Origin: JBHHYU01 sp046757725
Lineage (GTDB): Bacteria; Desulfobacterota; Binatia; UBA9968
DNA length: 21,255 nt
Assembly: GCA_046757725.1 (NCBI GenBank)
Contig: JBHHYU010000052.1
Span: forward strand, 1-21,255
Direction: 5' to 3'
A model generated the notes under the pieces. The model saw only the letters and a list, made by a program, of their open reading frames with translations, searched no databases and was not told where the DNA came from. The translations under genes were made by a program, and so were the position numbers. Position 1 is the stretch's first letter. Each line of letters begins with the position of its first letter. Shown here piece by piece: positions 15,285 to 21,255 of this stretch.

Positions 15285-15805
15285 GTCTCACCACGGCCCA
15301 GATCAAGAACGAATGCTGGAGCATGGACTTTCTCTCTGACGAGCTTTACGATGGGCGGCGGATTCGGCCGCTGACGATAGTGGACAATCATACTCGGGAG
15401 AGTCTGGCAATCCGAGTCGGCCAGCGGATTCGAGGCATAGACGTAGCGGAGGTGTTGGAGGCGGTGGTCGCTGAACACGGCCGCCCAGAAACGATTCAGA
15501 TGGACAACGGGCCGGAGTTCATCCTGAAGCACCTGGATTTGTGGGCGTACTGGAACCGGGTCAAGCTGGACTTCAGCCGTCCGGGCAAACCGACGGATAA
15601 CGCGTTTATTGAGTCGTTCAATGCCCGGGTTCGGCTGGAGTGTTTGAACGAGCACTGGTTCCTGAGTCTGGCGGATGCCGCCGAAAAGGTCGAAGCGCTG
15701 AGAAAGCACTACAGCGAGATGCGGCCGCATAGTTCGTTGGGGAACCTGCCGCCGGCTGAGTTTGCTCAACGGGCCACGCTTCCGGCGTGTCCCGCTACAA
15801 TGTAA
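15285..15805 (+). pseudogene. Truncated IS3-family transposase OrfB (IS407-like)
   Basis: The frame reads CWSMDFLSDELYDGRRIRPL (first catalytic D in WSMDF), TIVDNHTRESLAIRVGQ, IQMDNGPEFILKHLDLWAY (second D), FSRPGKPTDNAFIESFNARV (catalytic E) and HSSLGNLPPAEFAQR. All three DDE residues remain, but the N-terminal half of OrfB is missing upstream, where a TAA stops the frame near 15279. An ATG at 15323 could start a 160-aa remnant starting inside the catalytic domain. It is inactive alone. Confidence 0.85.
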
Positions 15806-15856
15806 AGAGACTGAAAAGTTGCACTCTGGTTGGACCAAAAATGGGGGCAAGTTCAA
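15285..15856 (+). mobile_element. 3' fragment of an IS3-family (IS407/IS401-like) element
   Basis: The fragment contains the catalytic half of OrfB, ending at a TAA after PACPATM at 15805. The right terminus follows, GGTTGGACCAAAAATGGGGG and then CAAGTTCA. In the other direction this begins TGAACTTGCCCCCA, an IS407-like inverted-repeat start. The left half of the element (OrfA and the start of OrfB) is gone. It lies beside a second, unrelated IS3 remnant in the opposite orientation. Confidence 0.75.
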
Positions 15857-15913
15857 AATGGCCGTAAACTAATATTGCAGGTAGTACAATTCCCGCGGGC
15901 AGGTCATGAGCCT

Positions 15914-16074
15914 GTCGAAGGTTCTCGGCAATGTTCTCGCTCCGCAACCCCTTCAAGACGATCTCCTACTTCTCCTCCGCACGGCGCTGGACATAAACTT
16001 TCCTGGACATCTTCGCCTCCTTCCAGAGGCCCTAATCATACCTACTCAACCTGTCCAGTTTTACAGGGGAACCA
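15914..16074 (-). mobile_element. Right-end remnant of an IS3-family element (copy 2), OrfA start with a stop codon
   Basis: Minus-strand ATG 16010 gives MSRKVYVQRRAEEK, then TAG, then EIVLKGLRSENIAENLRQ. This aligns residue by residue with the complete element's MTRKVRVQRTPEEKWEIVQEGLRSGNIAET, with the Trp codon now a stop. The terminal sequence (TGGTTCCCC on the minus strand, then TGTAAAACTGGACAG) matches the right inverted repeat. Everything beyond about residue 38 of OrfA is missing. It lies immediately upstream (left) of the aminotransferase gene's 3' end. Confidence 0.8.
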
Positions 16075-16100
16075 CAACAACCTCCATCATCCATCCTTGG

Positions 16101-17189
16101 TCAATTTGCGGTATAGAACCTACGAATAAGTTCACACACTTCCGTCACCTGCGCGTCTGTCAATTGGCTCGCCGAAGGCAGCCACAACCCCTTTTCGCCA
16201 ACCATGCGGGAAACGGGGCAGTCTGCATCCCATCCGTAAGCCTTCTGTTCATTAATGGGAGGATACATGACCCTAGTTCCAACCCCTTTTTGCTTGAGGT
16301 GTTGCTGCAACTCATCACGATTGTCCGCCAGAACATCAATAAACCAGGGAGTGGTATGCTTGAGATCTTGGTCAAAAAACTCTATTTGCGGAAAGGACTG
16401 TAATTCTTTCCGATAGAGCGAATAGATCTCCTTCTTTCTCTGGACCCGCCAAGGCAACTTTTTCATCTGCTCAATCCCGACGCACGCTTGAATGTCCGTA
16501 AACTTGAAGTTGTACCCTAGACAATCATGTATGTCGGTTCCCCTTTTGCTGCGACCGAAGTCTTTTAGTTTCCTGATCCTTGCTGCCATGATGTCATCAT
16601 CTGTTACAATAGCCCCTCCTTGTCCTGTCGAAATGATCTTGGGAACAGAAAAGGAAAAACTGCCCATTCTACCCATAGTCCCGATATGTCTTCCATTAGG
16701 ATAAAACGATCCCAAAGCCTGCGCCGCGTCCTCAACCAACACTAAATTGTGTTCTTGACAAAGCTGCACAAATGAGTCTACCCCTGCCTTGGGGTAACGA
16801 CCATTAGTGGAAACAAGGAACACCGCCTTAGTCTTATCCGTAACAGCCTGTTCTGTCTTTCCAATATCAAGGCACAGGGTCTCCCTCTCCACATCTAAAA
16901 GCTTTGGAACTGCTTCGAGCATCCGCACAGAATTCGGCGTCGCAATCATGGTGTAGTTCGGAACAATGACTTCATCTCCGGCCTCAATGCAACAGGCCAA
17001 GGCGGCGAGAGTCAAGCTGACAGTCCCGTTGTTGACAACAATGCAATGTCTAGACCCGACATAGTCAGCAATAATCCTTTCGAACTCCCACGTCTTCTCG
17101 AACTCAGTTATCCACCCTCCCGCCTCAAGATACTCGCAGACAGCCCTCTTCTCTTCTTCTCCAAACCAAGGTTCCATTTGAGCGATCAT
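16101..17189 (-). CDS. DegT/DnrJ/EryC1/StrS-family sugar aminotransferase, perosamine-synthase-like
   Basis: This 362-aa PLP enzyme starts at ATG 17189 after AAGGAAAG. Type I fold signatures are NNGTVSLTLAALA (53-65), EVIVPNYTMIATPNSV (73-88), E153-D154 (LVEDAAQALGSFY) and the PLP lysine K184 in FSFSVPKIISTGQGGA. GYNFKFTDIQACVGIEQMKK closes the active site. The lysine is present, so it is an aminotransferase and not a ColD-type dehydratase. These enzymes add an amino group to a 4-keto (or 3-keto) nucleotide sugar. With Gmd in the same run, GDP-4-keto-6-deoxymannose to GDP-perosamine is a reasonable guess, but the substrate is not fixed by sequence. A 236-nt gap separates it from the cupin gene. 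Confidence 0.9.
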   Translation of the reverse strand: MIAQMEPWFGEEEKRAVCEYLEAGGWITEFEKTWEFERIIADYVGSRHCIVVNNGTVSLTLAALACCIEAGDEVIVPNYTMIATPNSVRMLEAVPKLLDVERETLCLDIGKTEQAVTDKTKAVFLVSTNGRYPKAGVDSFVQLCQEHNLVLVEDAAQALGSFYPNGRHIGTMGRMGSFSFSVPKIISTGQGGAIVTDDDIMAARIRKLKDFGRSKRGTDIHDCLGYNFKFTDIQACVGIEQMKKLPWRVQRKKEIYSLYRKELQSFPQIEFFDQDLKHTTPWFIDVLADNRDELQQHLKQKGVGTRVMYPPINEQKAYGWDADCPVSRMVGEKGLWLPSASQLTDAQVTEVCELIRRFYTAN

Positions 17190-17425
17190 TCTTTCCTTGA
17201 CACGACCAGACCGTTAAACGCTATCGTCAACGCAGGTGTGTGTTACACTGAAACTTATGCATTCTATGGCCTACGATGTTGAAATTGAATCTAACATGAC
17301 CCCACAATGACGAAGTGGAACACTTCTCCCAACCACGTCAAGTTGGGGCATTGAATCTTCTCCTTCAGCTACGCGATCACGTTCTCGACACACTGCGTCC
17401 AACATCCTGAAAATTGAGCTTCCGC
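17190..17425. other. Gap between cupin and aminotransferase genes
   Basis: About 236 nt. On the minus strand a short frame (LKEKIQCPNLTWLGEVFHF) looks protein-like but is bounded by stops, and I could not match it to a family. No promoter or terminator was recognised with confidence. Confidence 0.3.
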
Positions 17426-17824
17426 TCACAACCTAGTCCTATCCAGGTCTGCGCCAGGATACGGTCCGTTTTTGATTTCCAAAACCTGCGTTTCATTTTC
17501 TAGAACACGGTATCCATGGCCTCCGTTGAGCATGATTATGAAATCTCCTTGACTAGCTTCAATTTCGCCGGCAACGCGACCGTCAAGATCGTAAACAGTT
17601 GCCCTGAGCGCGCCTTTCCTCACATAGACAACCTCTTGTGTGTGTGTGATAACTCTCTCCACAGGGTTGTGCCTGTGAGCTTTCAAAACCATACCTTCGC
17701 TATAACACCAGGTTCCCACCTGAACAAAATCTTGATCTTGGGAGTAGAACTTCAATCCCTCCTCCCAGTCACCACTAACATGGACTGCCAATAGCAGATC
17801 TCCTGACCTGACATACCTAATCAT
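17426..17824 (-). CDS. Small cupin-domain protein of a polysaccharide locus
   Basis: This 132-aa single-domain cupin starts at ATG 17824, directly abutting the stop of the upstream epimerase gene, so the two are co-transcribed. Metal ligands of the cupin motif are visible: H50-x-H52 (LKAHRHNPVER), E64 (HTQEVVYVRKG) and H103 (LNGGHGYRVLE). The C-terminus EIKNGPYPGADLDRTRL is typical of small cupins found in O-antigen and capsule clusters. Their role is unproven; sugar isomerase or binding roles are proposed for relatives. No membrane segment is seen. Confidence 0.8.
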   Translation of the reverse strand: MIRYVRSGDLLLAVHVSGDWEEGLKFYSQDQDFVQVGTWCYSEGMVLKAHRHNPVERVITHTQEVVYVRKGALRATVYDLDGRVAGEIEASQGDFIIMLNGGHGYRVLENETQVLEIKNGPYPGADLDRTRL

Positions 17825-18763
17825 CTATGTCCGCCTCTGTTCCAAATAGAACTCCACCGTCTTTTCTATGCCACGTCGCAAGCTCGTTCTGGGGCGCCAG
17901 CCCAACAACACCTCGCCCCGAGAGCCATCAACCGTCTTGTGAGGTGCGCCATCCTGCTTAGAGGTATCTAGCGTTAACTCACCTTGGTAACCAGCTATCT
18001 CCTTAATCAGATTGGCTAACTCAAGAATAGATATTCCCTTGCCTACCCCCACATTTACCGGCCCAACGTAAGGCTCAATACTAAGTGCTCTTATCATTGC
18101 TTCTGCGCCATCATCAACATACAACCATTCGCGCACAGGTTTCCCCGTTCCCCAGATTTCCACTTTCGGCTGATTACGCTCCTTAGCCCCGATTATCTTG
18201 TGAATCAAAGCGCCCAAAGCATGCGACCGAACCGGATCAAAGTGATCTCCGGGCCCATACATATTAGACAAGACGAGGTTCACTGTGTCTGTTCGATATT
18301 GCTTGTGATAAGCCCAAGCGCCAACCCAAGAAACTTTTCTTACGGATCCGTATACCAGGACCGACTCATCAAGTGGTCCATCCCAAAACTCTTCTTCTCT
18401 GAAAACGGAAACTCTAGCAGGATAGGCACAATTTGCAATAGGATTTACTAGCCGTTTAGCCTGGAATTGGTTACACGCTTCTTGGATGTTTATGGTCATC
18501 AGAAGATTATTTTTGAATATCTCACCTGGGTGTTCAAAGCCAAATTGGATACCTCCGACGTAAGCAGCACAGTTTATCACGGCTTCCGGCATCGTCTGGT
18601 CAAACAAGGCACGAGTTTGGCGAGCGTCCCGCAGATCCACGCCTCGAGACAATGATGTTTCAAAAGGTTCTGCACCGCGCTCACGAAGCAAACGGCAAAC
18701 AGCTTTGCCCAGAAAGCCAGTCGCCCCTAGTATTAGGACACTGTTTTTCTTTATGTCGATCAC
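17825..18763 (-). CDS. GDP-L-fucose-synthase-like NAD-dependent epimerase/reductase
   Basis: This 312-aa extended SDR starts at GTG 18763 with a weak ribosome site. The NAD motif GATGFLG is at 13-19. NPIANCAYPA (108-117), then VLVYGSVRKVSWVGAWAYHK, MYGPGDHFDPVRSHALGALI, VREWLYVDDGAEAMIRAL and VNVGVGKGISILELA match the Fcl/WcaG group. That group epimerises and reduces GDP-4-keto-6-deoxymannose to GDP-L-fucose. The catalytic motif reads Y138-x-x-x-R142-K143, where the family has Tyr-x-x-x-Lys, so the lysine is either replaced or displaced by one position. It abuts the cupin gene and follows Gmd, which fits a GDP-sugar pathway. It may be a divergent epimerase rather than true Fcl. Confidence 0.85.
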   Translation of the reverse strand: MIDIKKNSVLILGATGFLGKAVCRLLRERGAEPFETSLSRGVDLRDARQTRALFDQTMPEAVINCAAYVGGIQFGFEHPGEIFKNNLLMTINIQEACNQFQAKRLVNPIANCAYPARVSVFREEEFWDGPLDESVLVYGSVRKVSWVGAWAYHKQYRTDTVNLVLSNMYGPGDHFDPVRSHALGALIHKIIGAKERNQPKVEIWGTGKPVREWLYVDDGAEAMIRALSIEPYVGPVNVGVGKGISILELANLIKEIAGYQGELTLDTSKQDGAPHKTVDGSRGEVLLGWRPRTSLRRGIEKTVEFYLEQRRT

Positions 18764-18827
18764 AGGTGACTTACGTTAAACTACTCTCCATGGAATTGCT
18801 GATTCTTAAGATCTTCATCAAGACTTC

Positions 18828-19853
18828 CTATGGAGGAGTAAGCCCTGCAGAAGGCTGCACCGCGCTTCCTTCCAGCAGAATTCTCTCGCGTTTGAGATCG
18901 GAATCAACCATGATCCGTACCAAATCTTTAAAGGTCGTCCGAGGTTTCCATCCTAGTTCGCTTCTGGCTTTACTCGCGTCGCCATGCAAGCAATCTACAT
19001 CGAGCGGACGGATTAGACGAGGGTCAATTTCCACATGTCGACGCCAGTTTAGTCCAGCGTAGCTAAATGCTTCCTCAACGAATTCCAGCACCGAATGTTG
19101 CTCGCCCGTGGCGATCACGTAATCATTCGGTTTCTCCTGTTGAAGCATCAGCCACATGGCTTCAACAAATTCAGGTGCGTAGCCCCAATCTCGGATCGCT
19201 TCAAGGTTCCCCAGCATTACCTTGTCTTGCAGACCAAGCTTGATGCGGGCCACCGCCCGCGTGACCTTTCGAGTGAGAAACGTTTCCCCGCGGCGTGGCG
19301 ATTCGTGGTTGAAAAGCATTCCATTGGCGATCCACATCCGGTAACCTTCTCGATAAATTCGGCAGATATGATAGGCACAAACCTTAGCCGCTGCATATGG
19401 ACTGCGTGGTGCCATAGGTGAGTTCTCATTTTGCGGTGGCGGTGTGGCACCAAAGACTTCGCTGCTGCAAGCATTATAAATCTTTGGCTGGATACCTAAC
19501 TCGCGAATACCCTCCAAGAGTCGGATTGTTCCGAGGGCAATTGTGTCCGCACTATATTCGGGAATTTCAAAACTAACCATGACGTGGCTCTGAGCCGCTA
19601 AATGATAAATCTCTTGTGGCTTGATTAACCTCAGCAAGCGAGCCATCGAGCTGCCATCAGTTAAATCGCTGCGGAAAAAATCAAAATAGTTGTCGGGAGT
19701 GTTAATAAGATGATCAATCCGGCCTGTGTTGAAGCTGCTCGCCCGTCGCACCAAACCAAAAACCCGATACCCTTTTTCGAGTAGCAACTCGGCTAGGTAA
19801 GAGCCATCCTGCCCAGTCACTCCAGTAACGAGTGCAACACGAGGTGACGTCAT
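18828..19853 (-). CDS. gmd: GDP-mannose 4,6-dehydratase
   Basis: This 341-aa protein starts at ATG 19853, 8 nt after a strong GGGAGGA site. It has the Gmd-type NAD motif VTGVTGQDGSYLAELLLEKG and GLVRRASSFNTGRIDHL. The active site is S130-S131-E132 (NACSSEVFG) with Y153-A-A-A-K157. LFNHESPRRGETFLTRK and GNLEAIRDWGYAPEFVEAMW are nearly invariant in Gmd. It converts GDP-D-mannose to GDP-4-keto-6-deoxy-D-mannose, the branch point for GDP-fucose, GDP-rhamnose and GDP-perosamine. It is the first gene of the minus-strand sugar run, and the IS3 element lies 165 nt upstream, so its native promoter may have been separated. All catalytic residues are present. Confidence 0.96.
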   Translation of the reverse strand: MTSPRVALVTGVTGQDGSYLAELLLEKGYRVFGLVRRASSFNTGRIDHLINTPDNYFDFFRSDLTDGSSMARLLRLIKPQEIYHLAAQSHVMVSFEIPEYSADTIALGTIRLLEGIRELGIQPKIYNACSSEVFGATPPPQNENSPMAPRSPYAAAKVCAYHICRIYREGYRMWIANGMLFNHESPRRGETFLTRKVTRAVARIKLGLQDKVMLGNLEAIRDWGYAPEFVEAMWLMLQQEKPNDYVIATGEQHSVLEFVEEAFSYAGLNWRRHVEIDPRLIRPLDVDCLHGDASKARSELGWKPRTTFKDLVRIMVDSDLKRERILLEGSAVQPSAGLTPP

Positions 19854-20026
19854 TCTTCAAATCCTCCCTCTGCGGAAGCCAGCGAGATTCCTGATCTAAT
19901 AGGCAACCAGAACTACTGTAAAGGCAAAAAGGAGTCAATAGTGAACTTGCCCCCAGAACTAGACCGCCCCGGGCTTGAGGTTTTCCGTTCCGAGTAGTCC
20001 CTGGTTGTATTTGTGTAATGCACCCC

Positions 20027-20908
20027 TCAGATTTGGACACTCAGGGCCTCGGTTTTTAGGTCACTTTCGAACCCCACAAAAGCCTCCCGTGGTGTCCGGT
20101 CGCCCAGGCTCTGGTGCGGCCGGTCGTGATTGTACTCCTGGACGTAGCGCTCGATCGAGGCCCGTGCCTCCTCCAGGCTCTGGTACTCACTGACCCAGAC
20201 CTCCTCCTCCTTGAGGCTGCGGTGGAAGCGCTCGATGTAGCTGTTGCCCTCCGGGTGGTGGTAGGCGGTACGGCGATGGGTGATGCCCAGCTCAGCCAGG
20301 GTCTCGAGGAACCGCCCCGAGGTGAACTGGGTGCCGTTGTCGGTGGTGAGCGTGAGCCCGGTGCCGCGACAGCCCGCCGGCAGCCGCTCCAGTACCGCCC
20401 GCTCCACGGCGGCCAGGGCTTCCTGGGTGCGGCAGCGGGCCGAGAGGTCCCAGCCCACGATCTCCCGCGTGTGGCAGTCGATCACCGAGACCAGGTAGGC
20501 CCAGCCCACCGCCGGCCCCGCCCACACCTTAGTCAGGTCGGCCTGCCAGACCTGGTTGGGCCGCTCGGTCTCCACGCGTCCCCACTCCTGGCGCCGCCGG
20601 GCCCGCAGACGCCGCGAGCGCACCAGTAGGCCGCGCTCCCGCATCACCCGCAGCACTCGTTTGCGATTCACCCTTAGCCCTTCCTTGCGTCGCAGCCACC
20701 AGGCGACCCGCCGATAGCCGTAAGCGGGTTTGGCCCCGCAGGCCGCCACGATCTCGCCGTCCCACCGCCGCTCAGCCCGGCTGCCCCGGGGCTGCTTCCG
20801 GTAGTAGAGGCTGGAGCGGCTGATCGTCAGCACCGCCGCCACCCGCGTCGCCTGGTAGCCTTGCCCGACCAGCTCCCGGGCGCGGGAGTGAGCCTCCCCG
20901 CAGCTCAC
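20027..20908 (-). CDS. IS3-family transposase OrfB
   Basis: This 293-aa catalytic protein probably starts at GTG 20908, which overlaps the TGA closing the alternative OrfA frame (GTGA). An HTH_21-like N-terminus (SRSSLYYRKQPRG, ACGAKPAYGYRRVAWWLRRK) is followed by the rve/DDE core: D in NQVWQADLTKVW, D in LTLTTDNGTQFTS, E in PEGNSYIERFHRSLK, then YNHDRPHQSLGDRTPREAF. The length is typical for the family and all catalytic residues are present, so it is likely functional if OrfA is supplied. The stop lies within the left inverted repeat. Confidence 0.95.
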   Translation of the reverse strand: MSCGEAHSRARELVGQGYQATRVAAVLTISRSSLYYRKQPRGSRAERRWDGEIVAACGAKPAYGYRRVAWWLRRKEGLRVNRKRVLRVMRERGLLVRSRRLRARRRQEWGRVETERPNQVWQADLTKVWAGPAVGWAYLVSVIDCHTREIVGWDLSARCRTQEALAAVERAVLERLPAGCRGTGLTLTTDNGTQFTSGRFLETLAELGITHRRTAYHHPEGNSYIERFHRSLKEEEVWVSEYQSLEEARASIERYVQEYNHDRPHQSLGDRTPREAFVGFESDLKTEALSVQI

Positions 20909-21191
20909 TCCCGCACAACGTTTTTAGGATCTCGACCTCCAGCGTCTTCCGTCCCAACGAGCGCTCCAACTGCCGCAGGCGCCGGTCCTTCTCGCTCTCC
21001 ACCGCGGCCGCGCTCTTCCCCCCGAGCGCGGCCTTGGCGCCCTGCTCGGCTTCGTCCTTCCAGCGGTAGTACAGGTTGGGGGCGATCCCGTACCGCCGAC
21101 AGGTCTCGGCGATGTTCCCGCTGCGGAGCCCTTCCTGCACGATCTCCCACTTCTCCTCCGGGGTTCGTTGCACACGCACTTTCCTGGTCAT
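20905..21191 (-). CDS. IS3-family transposase OrfA, frame broken or slipped near its 3' end
   Basis: ATG 21191 follows GGGGGCGAAG and gives MTRKVRVQRTPEEKWEIVQE, an HTH_Tnp_1 domain (NIAETCRRYGIAPNLYYRWK) and a leucine-rich coiled coil (EKDRRLRQLERSLGRKTLEV). At CTA AAA ACG (about 20920-20930) the frame runs on into unrelated codons as far as 20772. The -1 frame instead gives ILKNVVRE and stops at a TGA overlapping the OrfB start. The family-like ending is in the -1 frame, so either one A is missing from an A-run (five A instead of six) or ribosomes slip there. The end coordinate assumes the -1 frame. An ATG ten codons upstream is also possible. Confidence 0.8.
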
Positions 21192-21255
21192 CTTCGCCCC
21201 CTCTGGGAGGCCCTGAATCATACCCAGGTGGGCTGTCCAGTTTTAGAGGGGTGCA

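Larger units (their letters stand above)
20019..21255 (-). mobile_element. Complete IS3-family insertion sequence
   Basis: The element is 1237 bp with imperfect terminal inverted repeats: TGCACCCCTC then AGATTTGGACA at 20019, and, on the minus strand from 21255, TGCACCCCTC then TAAAACTGGACA. It carries OrfA and OrfB on the minus strand, and the OrfB stop lies inside the left repeat. The TG...CA ends are typical of IS3. The window ends exactly at the right terminus, so a target duplication cannot be tested. Confidence 0.9.

Noticed and set aside
15269..15856. 195-codon minus-strand frame opposite the IS407-like fragment
   Set aside because: It is a shadow of the transposase DDE domain on the plus strand, where all catalytic motifs are read.
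13321..20018. A single composite transposon spanning the sugar genes
   Set aside because: Only the rightmost IS is complete. The other two copies are diverged fragments lacking left ends, so present-day mobility as one unit is not supported.
20114..20629. 171-codon plus-strand frame opposite OrfB
   Set aside because: It is antisense to a complete DDE transposase in GC-rich DNA and has no recognisable domain.
20772..21221. 149-aa OrfA running to 20772
   Set aside because: The last 50 or so codons are Gly/Arg/Pro-rich and antisense-like, and overlap OrfB. The family-like ending is in the -1 frame at 20905.

Overview
The window reads as accessory DNA from a Gram-negative soil- or sediment-type bacterium. 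It is most like an Acidobacteriota genome, because of the BIG2/IPT-headed arylsulfotransferase-like protein and the style of the nuclease cassette at the left edge. That placement is an inference from gene style, not from a marker gene. No rRNA, tRNA or CRISPR array was seen.

Layout. (1) 1-2400, plus strand: a GC-rich cassette of five genes with overlapping start and stop codons. It holds the end of a probable single-strand-annealing protein, a DUF669/SSB-like protein, a Cas4/RecB-type Fe-S PD-(D/E)XK nuclease, an unnamed DNA-binding-like protein and a small HNH endonuclease. A VanZ-like membrane protein follows. (2) 3279-9274, minus strand: polysaccharide genes. These are an RmlC-like epimerase, a patchwork of three broken genes (CapD C-terminus, ATP sulfurylase/APS kinase, YdcF N-terminus), a full-length CapD/WbpM-type dehydratase, a PglC/WcaJ-type initiating sugar transferase and an RMD-like reductase. 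(3) 9466-10573: an IS481-type element with three frameshifts. (4) 10710-12815, plus strand: a 701-aa exported arylsulfotransferase-like protein, converging on a resolvase-like pseudogene with an iteron-like upstream region. (5) 13321-16074: a GT2 glycosyltransferase among remnants of at least four insertion sequences. (6) 16101-19853, minus strand: DegT aminotransferase, cupin, Fcl-like epimerase and GDP-mannose 4,6-dehydratase (Gmd). (7) 20019-21255: a complete IS3-family element, whose right inverted repeat coincides with the end of the window.

How the genes fit together. Transcribed right to left, Gmd would make GDP-4-keto-6-deoxymannose. Three enzymes in the window could compete for it: the Fcl-like epimerase/reductase, the DegT aminotransferase and the RMD-like reductase. 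CapD and the sugar transferase would make and load the first sugar on undecaprenyl phosphate, and the GT2 enzyme would extend it. No flippase, polymerase or export gene is present, so the locus is incomplete here or continues outside the window. Sulfur-activation genes (now broken) and an arylsulfotransferase-like protein suggest that sulfation was once part of the locus.

The strongest unusual signals are these: the three-gene chimera at 3741-5359; three right ends of related IS3 elements, all in the same orientation and bracketing the sugar modules; the arylsulfotransferase-like protein that appears to lack one active-site histidine; and the repeat/dyad-rich DNA upstream of the broken resolvase gene.
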